A stretch of DNA of 64,000 nt. It comes from Paramecium pentaurelia (lineage: Eukaryota; Ciliophora; Oligohymenophorea; Peniculida; Parameciidae). A model generated the notes under the pieces. It made no database searches, was not told the origin of the DNA, and saw nothing but the letters and a program-made list of their open reading frames with translations. Of this stretch, positions 24,365 through 34,736 are shown piece by piece. Numbering within the stretch: the first letter of the stretch is position 1; each line of letters opens with the position of its first letter. Made by a program: the position numbers and the translations under genes. Where the stretch lies: positions 289,589-353,588 of the forward strand of contig CAJJDO010000121.1 of the NCBI GenBank assembly GCA_905183005.1, given 5' to 3'.

Positions 24365-25690
24365 ATGGAATCAGAAGATGATACATCAAAATTGAATTAT
24401 GCTATTATTATGACTTTACTCTAACTAATATTTATTATTCTAACTCTATATTATTGCAATATTGTATATAAATTAAGGGATCAATACCCTATAAAGCAAT
24501 TATCTCCAATATTAACTTTATTTTCAGGTGGATTTTATTAAATATTTGCAACAATTATATTATTTGTTGATATAATCAATGATTTAAAACATGATTTTTT
24601 CAAAGAAACATATGAACATAGTGAACCATAAATAATCTTAATATAAATTATTTCATTCTTCTAATTATGGTCAAGAGGTTGTTGTTATACATTATAATTG
24701 ATGAAATTTGCAAGAATAGCTATAGCTTTAAATAAAAAATAATTAAAATAAAATACAAAAATTGCTAAATTATTTTCAGATGAAAAAAAATTATTGTTTA
24801 TTTCTTTACTTTAAGGATTGCTTTTTTTTCCCCTTCCAACTTATATATAGTGTAAATTATAATCAAAACCAATGTTATTAGCTATGTAAGTATATAAGGA
24901 GCATAAAAATCTTGTTGCTTTAAGTATTTTATTATAAGAAGGATTGACTGTAATTATTATAGGAATAATATAAACCAAAAGTATTTAGGATAACCTATTT
25001 AAATTGACATTGTATCCTCAATTTCTATTTATAATTTGGTATTCATTAACTACTATAATTCCAATTAATGAAAGATTAATAACATTTTCTTTTTGGGTTA
25101 GATGCTAAATAATGGTATATTTATTTGTGAGTCTTCCAACGTATTTTGTTGAATAACTACCTAATATTTACATTACAACTAAACAGATTAAAAATATTGA
25201 AATTATCATATCAAAGAAATTTAATTAATTCTATAAAAACAATTTAGTATTAATATCTTTTACAAAATATTTAATTTTCAAAGATAAACACAATTCTCCT
25301 GAGTTTTAATTGAAAAATTATTAAAATGAATAATAAGTTATTCATCCATAAAAAAATTATTATTAAAAACTATTATAAATTCTGATTTTAGTTAATGATA
25401 ATATATAACAATGTGGTAATAACTATATATAAGCAGATCAATTTTATAAACTTAATTAAGAATTCAATTTTTTTGAAAGTTATTAAGATTTGTAATAAGT
25501 TTAATAAGGATTAATTAGGAATATTAAATAAATATATTAAAACGAATATTAAAATACAGTAGCTTATTATAACTTGTATTTGAATTCTAAGCATAATGAG
25601 ATAGTCAAATACAACTTAGAAATGCTTAATATTAAATTAGAAGAGTTCGAATGTTTTGAAGAAACTTAATTAAATTCTCCTTTGTTATGA
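24365..25690 (+). CDS. Seven-transmembrane receptor-like protein, 441 aa
   Basis: A single-exon frame of 442 codons. After a short acidic N-terminus there are about seven hydrophobic segments within residues 10-280 (YAIIMTLLQLIFIILTLYY, FYQIFATIILFVDII, LLFISLLQGLLFFPLP, LTVIIIGII, FLFIIWYSLTTIIPI, IMVYLFVSLP). A ~160-residue cytosolic tail follows that is helical and Gln/Asn-rich. This layout resembles ciliate 7TM proteins with a C-terminal RGS-like domain, but I cannot confirm the RGS fold from the tail. Possibly a G-protein-coupled sensor; function inferred from topology only. Confidence 0.75.
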
Positions 25691-25743
25691 TAATAATATT
25701 GTTATATAAAATAACCAATAAATCTTAAGATTTATAAAATACT

Positions 25744-26498
25744 TCAACAACAGCCCTTATTAGAGCTTTCAACTTGTTTTTATTTTTTTCCTCCATTCTA
25801 TTCCTATTTTACTTGATTTTGTGATTAAATTTTTTGAGATAATTATATGGAATCTCTAACATTTTATTCAGAATTAGTTCTTATGGGATTGAGTTATTGT
25901 GAAACTTTCTCTAATGAATTAATAAAAATCTAGTTATCTTATTAGATTAATATATATTACATCATCAATATTTGATCCAGTGGCAGCTGAAGTTTCAAAA
26001 TACAATGCATTCAATTCCTTAGCCTTTTAAGTTGCTTCCTCTGTTGTCACAGTTCTTTCTGATTCTAAATCTGACATATTTCCAACCAATGAAATAACAA
26101 CTCCTTCATCACTATTTTCTTAGATATCTTTTACCCATCCTGAAATACTTTAAAATGATTCACGACTTTTATAAATTATCAAATGAACCTTGTTAATTTA
26201 AATACAATAATAATTGCAGCAGAATTTCGATAAAAGGATCTAGCAATACTTCTGAAAGCTTCTTAACCTGCCTATTTAATATTATGTATAGATTTCTTAC
26301 AGTATCCCAAATTTAAAGTGTTAATGAATTATCTTGTATTGTTACTTTTTTACTCGCAAATTCTAGTCCTATAGTAACATTATAATCTCTATAAAATAGA
26401 TCCTTTGTATATCTGAGTAAAATTGATGATTTTCCTACTCCTTGATCTCCAACTAATATGATTTTGTAAACTTCTTGTGATTATTAACTTTAATTCAT
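25744..26498 (-). CDS. Rab-family small GTPase, 223 aa
   Basis: Introns at 26272-26300 (29 nt, splitting WDT/AGQE), 26166-26188 (23 nt) and 25930-25960 (31 nt); spliced 672 nt. Motifs: GDQGVGKSS P-loop, switch I VTIGLEF, WDTAGQE switch II, SGWVKDI, TSAATG (G5), and a C-terminal CC for geranylgeranylation. The G4 box reads GNMSDL instead of GNKxDL, so the Lys is replaced by Met, which may alter nucleotide affinity. Length is typical. It should direct a vesicle-traffic step; subclass not assigned. Confidence 0.93.
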
Positions 26499-26524
26499 TA
26501 TAGAAAAGAAATTAATAATTTAAA
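26499..26524. promoter_or_regulatory. 26-bp gap between divergent Rab and coiled-coil genes
   Basis: The start codons of the minus-strand Rab and the plus-strand coiled-coil gene are separated by 26 bp. Any shared promoter must be minimal or overlap coding sequence. Confidence 0.5.
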
Positions 26525-27211
26525 ATGGCTGTTAATCTAAAATTAGGAAATAATCTTTTTACTAAAGAAAGAAGAATAGCAGAATTAGAAAAAAAAGTAG
26601 TTGATTTAGAACATAAAGTCTAAGAATATGAAAAATTAAACTTTGAATTTTAATTGAGACATAAAGAAGATGAAAAGAATTTATTTGCATTGAGAAATTA
26701 AAATAATCTCTATTAAATAGAAGTAGGATAGTTATAAGCTCATTCTTAAAAATTAACATTAGATAAAGAAAAATTAGAAGTTTAACTCAAAGAAATTAAT
26801 GGAAATTATGAAAAACTCAAAGAAAAATAAAAGGAAATTATGAATATAGTTACTAATTAATCAAATGAAATAAATGAAAATTTATCATTAATTGATAAAC
26901 TCAAAAGTGATCTTACTAAAAGTGAGAATGCTTAAATTCAATTAGAAAAATAAATTCATGAATTGTGTTTATAAAGAGAAGCTAAAATTGCAGATATTAG
27001 AACTTTACAAAAAAGTATTCAATAAAAAGAAAAGTATATTGCAGTTTTAAATAAAGAGAAGGAAAAAAGTGAAGAAAATAAAGATAAAGAAAATAAAATG
27101 AAAGAATAAAAAAAGGGAAACTGTTAATTTAAATCATCTAGTATTATTGATGGTTTAGATGATGTTGAATCATGTTAAACAATTAAAAGATTGAAAAATA
27201 AATAGAAGTGA
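26525..27211 (+). CDS. Coiled-coil protein, 228 aa
   Basis: An intronless frame of 229 codons. From residue ~10 to ~200 it is a nearly unbroken Lys/Glu/Leu coiled coil (RRIAELEKKVVDLEHKV). It ends in a short tail with KSSSIIDGLDDVES. No enzymatic motif. It lies 38 bp upstream of the LRRC45-like gene on the same strand; both are predicted coiled-coil proteins, so a shared cytoskeletal context is possible but only inferred. Confidence 0.75.
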
Positions 27212-27249
27212 TTAATTATGTATTTAATAATATAAAATTTAAATTTGAA

Positions 27250-29031
27250 ATGAGTGTATCGTTATAAACAATGTTAGAGTAGTTAAAGAATGCCCAAAGG
27301 ATAGATTTATCTGAAATGTATATTGGGGATGATGGAGCAAGATTATTATCTAATTATGTGAAAAACAATAAAAATTTGAAATGTTTAGTATTAAGAGGAA
27401 ATAATATTACAGCTTAAGGGTATATATTAAAATTATAATAAGATTTTTGGATATAGTAACAGCATTAAGAGGATGCCCATTATTAAAAATTCTATCATTA
27501 GAATGGAATCAAATAGGTTCTGATGGAGTTGGAATAGAAACATTAGCAGGATACTTAGTTTCAAATAAGTCACTTTAACATATAGGTTTATCAAATAATA
27601 AGTTAACCGGAGATCAAATTGAACCTTTAGCTAATGCTTTAAGGTAAAACACTACCTTACTTTCACTTGATTTGAGATGGAATTCTCTTGGGAAGAAAGG
27701 AGGAGAATTTTTATTATCAGCTGTTGGAGATAATAAGGCAATTTTGTATTTGGATTTAAATGGAACAGAAATTATATAATAAGATCATGAAGCTATAGAG
27801 GATATATTAGAATAACATAGGGCTAGTAATCCAATATAGAAGGATAGAATTTTATCAATTGATGAGGATGTTGTAGAAGAAGAAGAACCAATGATTAGTG
27901 GATTGGCAGGAGCATCAGTAGTTTAACATTTGGAATAAATGTTAGAGTAAGAGAGAATACACACAATGCATATTAAATAAAGAATGGAGAGAGAGTTAGA
28001 TGAATTAATGAGAAGAGACAAAGCAGATACTAGATTGTTAGAAGAATTGGATGCAAAAACTAGATAATTAGAAGCTGATAATAGAGCTAGTTTATATTAG
28101 ATTGAGAAATTAAGAGATGAATATTAATTGATGGAAAGATAATAAGAGGATGTAACAAGATCAATGGAAGAAAAAATAAGATAGAATGAATTTATTTTGA
28201 ATGAATTGGAGAAGAAACACAGAACTAATTTGGATAGAGCTTTGAATGAAAATAACTTTAGAGCAAGAGATTTAGTAAGAGATTGGGAGAATAGATGCAG
28301 AGCTGTAGAGGATAGATCCAGATAACTTGAATAAGAGAATAGGATATTGGAAGAAGAATTAAGATCATTATAAGAAAGATAAATTTAATTATAATTAACT
28401 TATGATCAAGAATTGAGAGATCTTGGAAGAAGGATTTAAGAGGAAGAGTACTAAAAATACCATATAGTTTCAACAACTTTAGATGCCAAGATAAGAGCTA
28501 TGGAAGAGGCTAGAGATTTGATAATAAAAAGAAATGCAGATGCTGCAAGGGAATATGATGAAAGAATCTTAAATGGAAAATAAGAAGTTTAAGTATTATA
28601 TGATGAATTGGAGAGACTGAAAAATTAAAATAAAGATTTTATTAGATAAAATTAAGAGTTAAGGCAAAAATGTGATTCTTTGAAGTAGTAAGCTAAAGTA
28701 AAAGAATCTGCAGTAGAGAAATATGAAAGTGAAATTAATACATTAAATGCATAAATTGAATAAAAAAGAAAAATGCAATCTGATTCTTTAAATTAATTAC
28801 TTAATGAATAGAAAATAGATCGTCAAGCTTGGGAAGTAAATATTTGAAATATAATTATAGAATGAAAGAATTTAATAAACTGAAAGGATACATAGTTTAG
28901 AAAAAGCTTTAAGAGAATCACATGCAGAAAATACTAGATTAAGACAAGAATATCAGAGGTTGGGAGAGCTACTTTAATTTAATGTTTCTAATGCATTACA
29001 TCAAGCATTTCAAGACAATGGATATTTTTGA
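27250..29031 (+). CDS. LRRC45-like leucine-rich repeat/coiled-coil protein, 577 aa
   Basis: Introns at 27420-27442 (23 nt) and 28836-28860 (25 nt); spliced 1734 nt. Residues ~15-180 hold ribonuclease-inhibitor-type LRRs (LKCLVLRGNNIT, LKILSLEWNQIG, LQHIGLSNNKL, LLSLDLRWNSLG). The rest, ~220-577, is a long coiled coil rich in Arg/Glu. This N-LRR plus C-coiled-coil architecture matches LRRC45, which links centrioles and acts at basal bodies and distal appendages during ciliogenesis. In a multiciliated cell a basal-body role is likely. Other LRR/coiled-coil proteins share the layout, so orthology is probable, not proven. Confidence 0.85.
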
Positions 29032-29140
29032 TTCAAATTATTATTATATGATAATTAAATAATCAGGTATCTCTTCATAACTAAAGTCAACGAATCAAAT
29101 CAGAGATAGAAATCATTAATTTTTATATATTTATATTACT

Positions 29141-32083
29141 ATGAGTGAAGGTCAGAACAATAATTCTTACCTAGAAGAGGAATAAACACAAAGAGGATTG
29201 AAAAATTGTGAAGCTTTTTGCAACAGATTAAGAAGAGACTATCCATCATTATATTAGTAAATTATAAATTGAAATATTTAGATAGCTTGTTGTGCTTTTA
29301 AAGGATTATAAATAGAATAGATAAAATATATCTCTCTATTACAGTGAGATAAAAAAGCTTTTTTCTGATTAGCCAGCTGTCATTGAAAATCTAAATAAAT
29401 TATTTTATCATGATGCCCGCATCAAATCAAATGATGCTATTTAATAATTAGAGTCCATTTTTAAATAAGATAAGAATAGAATCAATCTCCTAGAGTAAAC
29501 AAAAAATCTAATACTCAAGGGAAACCTCGACCAACAGTAATAATTAGATGTAATTATAACTTTTATATCATATTCTAGTTAATATCAATCTAATTTAAAG
29601 ATGATCCAGAAGCTCTTAAAGAAATTCAAAATGCTTTCAAATTGAAAAAATAGAAGTAAAAAATTCAATTAGATTGGGAAGATATGAAAAACAAAAAAGT
29701 TAAACCTAATCCTCCTACAATGGAAGAAATATAATCATATTAAGCTTATTATACTTAATATTTTTACAATAATGCTTATTAACTATAAGTAAGCAGAGAG
29801 ATTAAAAATGAAATTATTGTATTGGATAAACTAAGATTAAAGTGTTTTAGCCATTTTACATAAGAATCTGATTTTAATCAATTCTTTTATGAATTTGTAA
29901 ATGTCATTCATTTATATACAGAATGTATAATTACTTAATATGAACTTATGGATATTTTGTCATCACATACATGGATTGATTAGGAAATTATAGATGAACT
30001 TAGAATAGCTATTTTTACAAGAGCACCTGCACGTCGTCAATAAACATAATTATTTAAACCACTTAAAGATACTGACTTTAAGAATGCTGAACATATCACA
30101 GGTTCATATGTTAGAATGCATCCTGGTTATGCAAATATAATGAAAGAAGATCCAAAATTACCTAATGTATTAAATCATCTTTGGGTATCTGTACCATTTG
30201 GTAGTGAAGATTACTCATTTTCAATCATGAGAAAAAATAGTTTTGAAGAACAATTATTCAAAATAGAAGATGAAATGTTTGAATATGATGTCAATATTAA
30301 TTGTTATAGAAGAACTATTAAAGTAAAAAAATATTATAAATAAAATAGTTACTTGATTAATTGATAGCAGGAAATAATTAATAAGCAATAGAATAGTAAA
30401 TTAGAAAAATACTTCAAATTAAGTGTTTACAATCAGTATACAAAACTAATAGTAAAGATCAAGAGGAAGTTATAACATTGTGGTAGAAGAATCCAATAGG
30501 ATGTTCTCCTATACTAAGAGATAGATTAAATTAAAAATGTTAGGAATTAATTAAATCTAGAGAAATAGCCAATCAAACATGGAAAATTACTTAAAAAAAC
30601 AATTTTTCTAGATCTTTAGATCATCGATCTTTTTATTTTAAGAAAAATGAAAAGTAATATACTTGTGCTTCCAGATTTCTAAAAGAACCTGATGAAAAAT
30701 ATACATAGATATAAGCAAATAATGCAATTTAAGCAGAATATTTGAATTCTTTAGTCTAATTAACTACTATTAAACCTCTCAGTCATGAAAAATATGTTAA
30801 TATTAATGAAATTGATTAAAGCACTGTTTTTAGCTTATATATTTCTAATAAAACTCTATTAGAAGAAACATTTGAGATTTTTAAATATTATGTTGAATAA
30901 TCAAATTTGAATGAATCAGAATGGATTCTTGATTTATTCTAAAAATTATGTTAAGGATACTTTAATCTTGAGTTAATTGATTAGAATTATAATTTTTCAC
31001 TTTTGAGAGGAGACTTATCAACTATTGAATAATATGTTACTAATTCATCATTTTCCTATATTGATTAATTTAATATTGAATAAGAATAAACTAAAAAATC
31101 TCATTTAAATAACAATAATTCAAATAGTAACAACAGAAAAGACTCAGATGATTTTGAAGAATCTGATTATGAACTTTAAAGAATCAAAACTCTTAAATCA
31201 CCTCTTATTGATGAAGAAGATGTATTTCCAAGAAATTAATTATAATTACTATCAAATACTAATAGTAAATTTAAACCTCAAGGAAAAATCATTTATGGAA
31301 CATCTGGAATATATTTATTTTTTCGATATTTCTATTCGTTGTATCAAAGAATTGAATTAGCACATTAAATTAGTTAGAATTTTGAATAAAATGAAAAGTT
31401 TGAAAGTATTTAATTATTTAATTTTAGAATTGAATGAAAAAGAAAAATAGAAAATAATTGAAATTAGATACAAGTTATTTAAGAATGCTCTACTTTACTC
31501 AATTAAAAATAAAGATTTCAAATATCAAGACTATTTAAGTTTACTATTTGGAAAACAAGTGAATGTTTATAATAACCTTTTTAGGCTTTTCTTTTCTATA
31601 CAATAGATAAAATGCTTTCAGATTGTTGTAAACACTTAGCCAGTTTAATAAATGATAAATTGACAGATTCTTTCTTTGATTTCTTGTTCAAGTCAAACAA
31701 TGACAAATACGAGTTAGATCCAACTAAAACTGAAGAGGTACAATTAAGTAACTTATCTTTTGCGTTACTAGATTTATAATGGGAATAAGCACAACGAGTA
31801 TTATTTAGAGTAAGATATGTATTATGTTTAGTTTTGTTTATAAGATGATTGTTTACATATAAATTATTTACCTAATTGGTCAATTATTTAAGATAAATAA
31901 TAATTAAATCGAATCTCATAATTTGTTAAATCTTATACAACAACATATTCAAATAGAATCAAAGGTGTATTTTTGCAAAGAAACTTAAGAGAAGCTAGAG
32001 CAAGCACATAAAATTAAATGGAATGGACAGTCTTTGATTAGATGAGAATAAAAAATAATTTGTCTGATATTTTAATTAAATGA
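29141..32083 (+). CDS. SIN3: SIN3 transcriptional corepressor scaffold, 930 aa
   Basis: Seven exons; introns at 29257-29281, 29550-29578, 30323-30348, 31406-31427, 31559-31584 (begins GTG) and 31810-31831; spliced 2793 nt. The histone-deacetylase interaction domain is at ~295-376: GSYVRMHPGY, LNHLWVSVPFGSEDYSF and NSFEEQLFKIEDEMFEYDV correspond to the family's YR/LPxxY, WVS and EEQLHRCEDERFELD blocks. A helical segment at ~205-285 looks like one paired amphipathic helix. The C-terminal SIN3 region follows (AFLFYTIDKMLSDC; FLQRNLREARAS). SIN3 bridges HDACs to DNA-bound factors in the nucleus. Animals and yeast have three to four PAH domains; here at most one or two are recognisable. Confidence 0.92.
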
Positions 32084-32110
32084 TTAATATGGTTTTTAAT
32101 AATTAATTCA

Positions 32111-33365
32111 TCAGTTAATTTTAGGCTTATTATATTTAGAGATAAAATCTTCAAATAATTCTATATATTTTTTTAAACTTTGTATTTCTTTTCCTAAAAA
32201 TGGAAATATTTTATTCTCATTTTCTCTTTATTTCAATTCATTTGGTAATTCTGCTAATTTTTGTATAATATTAGGTAAAGTAGGTGTGTCTAATGGATTA
32301 AATTATGAACTATCTTTAAGATTGAATGGAACACAAACACGTTCTAATAATCATTATAATATTACATGTTTTTGGATGTATACTAAAAGGACCTTTCAAT
32401 AAATGGTTAATTGTAGTACTGACATGTGCATCAAGGCGAGGATATAAACACATTAAAATTATTTATAATTTAGCAATTTCAAGTCTTTCTGAATCTTAAG
32501 AACAAATGATTTCCCAAATCTAAAAAGAATCATTTGTTTCCAAAATCAATTTCTCTAATTTAGGATTAAGAATTTTTGTTTATTTCAAAATTGTTAAAAT
32601 CTTTTTCTTAACATTCTCAATTTTTAAACTATTTTGATCAACTAAGATTATTTATTTAAAAAATTATTGTGCTATCATATATGCTCTTTAAATAGAAGGA
32701 TGTAATTTTTCTATTTTCTCCTATTTTATCTCTTTTATAATTTCCTCAGAATCTGCATTACCAATATTAATATTCAAATATCCTATAATAGCTGATCTGA
32801 CTTCATTTGTAGATTTTCTTATATGACTATCACAAACCCACAAATGTATTCCTCTTCTTCCTGAATAAACCGCTAAAATGTGTTCCAACCCAAAATCATA
32901 GAATAAAGCTGGTCTCAAAATCTCACAAGCTACTTAAAGAAATTTCCAACATTTTTCACATATTTTTGCTCCTTAGCAACAAGTACGCACTTCATCATAT
33001 GCATCCATATCAATATCTATAACAATTTCCTTTTCCAAAGCTTTAAGCTTTTCACCCTTTTTAGGTAATTTATCAAAAACAGCACCAATATCATATTTTA
33101 TAAGAGATGATGTTTCATCATTTTATTAGTTATCTAAGAGGAATTTTTAAAGACCATACGCATTTTGAAATTGCTAATATCTTTAATAAAAAGTGTCTTC
33201 ACCTATACTCCTTTCAAATGAAAATTCTCTTCTATTAAAATACTTTAATTCAGGTGGATTATCCTTTGCATATGTTAGCCATTCAACAATCATCTAGATT
33301 GGAAAAAGATGCTTATAATATGCATACAAATTTCTTTCAAACTCATTCTGATCTTAAACATTCAT
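32111..33365 (-). CDS. PRIM1: DNA primase small (catalytic) subunit, 410 aa
   Basis: One 22-nt intron at 32344-32365; spliced 1233 nt. Diagnostic blocks: VIDIDMDAYDEVR with catalytic aspartates; the zinc motif CCQGAKICEKCW; YSGRRGIHLWVCD, the nucleotide-binding signature of archaeo-eukaryotic PriS; and HPKTQRVCVPFN near the end. The intron splits the last motif. Length fits the family. It makes the RNA primer in the DNA polymerase alpha-primase complex in the nucleus. It converges with SIN3: the two stop codons are 27 bp apart. Confidence 0.96.
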
Positions 33366-33420
33366 TTTTTTTTGGCGGTAATTAAAATAAAATTATTTAA
33401 TATAATAAAAATATATATTA

Positions 33421-34383
33421 ATGAGTTTTGCTTAATCATCAACTGGATAGCCAACACCTTAAGCATTAATGAGTATTTGGAGAAGTTAAGATTCAGATCC
33501 TCCATACTTTAGTATATCATATTTATTATGTAGTAAATTTTTAGAATTCTTTAAAATATCCAAGAGATGAAAAATTTACTGAGATGATTACTTACACCTG
33601 CCTTCCAACTTTTAAATTATAAAGTATGACAACGATACTTATCATATTGAATTCATTTTACTTTATAATTTTAATAGTAAGTGGTGATATAAAAGATGGT
33701 GGATAATTTCTTGAACCCAATTAAAACGTATAAATTATTATTTAATTCTTAGTCTCTATATTCTTTAGGTATGTTATATCCATACCGAATTAAATATGAA
33801 TAAGAGATTTAAAGATTGTTTTTAAGTCTTCTCTTGTATTCAAATTTTATCAATTATTTTTCTTGTTAAGTTGCTGTTGCAATATTTGGGTCATATGTAG
33901 AAAAATTGTTAGGTTGGAAGAAATTATGGATGATAAGTATATTTGGTGGATTTGGAGGCACATTACTTAGCTGTTGTTACACATCTAAATTGCATATAAA
34001 TGGTGTTTTAGTACCTTCTACTTTTGATGGAGTGCTGTTTGGATACACTTTATTAAAGTGGGATAAATGGAGTTATTCAGGTTCAGGGAGATATTAAATG
34101 GTTGGAATGATATTAGGTGGTTTAATTATATTTTTCTGGTAAGCTTGGTTTTGGGAAATCATAGATTACATAGGAATTCTAGGCTCTTATGTTTTTGGCA
34201 CTTTATTGGCATTTGCATTTGCTAAATAATTGATGAAAATGTAATTATTATTTTATTCTTAGAGATTATGACAGTGATTTAAAATGTGTTTAAATTTCAT
34301 CAATTATTTTGATTGTTGTAATTTTGGGAAGTGAAATATTTTATTTCTTTTGGATTTCTTAACCTTTGAGATTAGAAATTTGA
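33421..34383 (+). CDS. Rhomboid-like membrane protein, probably catalytically inactive, 297 aa
   Basis: Introns at 33512-33533 (22 nt), 33728-33752 (25 nt) and 34241-34262 (22 nt); spliced 894 nt. About six or seven membrane segments, with rhomboid landmarks: FGSYVEKLLGWKKLW (loop after TM2) and FGGFGGTLLS. The position of the catalytic GxSG reads VPSTFDGVLFGY, with no serine before the glycine, so the nucleophile appears lost. It may be an iRhom/derlin-like pseudoprotease acting in membrane-protein quality control; that role is inferred. Its 3' end is 31 bp from the stop of the convergent SCYL2-like gene. Confidence 0.8.
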
Positions 34384-34414
34384 TTAAGTTTTATAATATA
34401 ATTTGTAAAATACT

Positions 34415-34659
34415 TCATATTAACTCATCAAAGCTGGCATACTTATTCTTTAATGATTGTTGATTTTAAGTCTATTGTGAGGCTTATTATTAAATTCCCC
34501 AAATTCCCTAATTTTAATTTTAAGGTTAATTTTAATTTTAAATTACCGGATTTTAAAATTATGCCCAAGGATCTTGTGTGGTACCCTAGTTAAAAGCACT
34601 CCAAGGATCATTACTTTTTTCAAAAAAATTATTTTCTTACTTTTAAGGTTATTAGAAAA

Positions 34660-34736
<77 letters not shown>

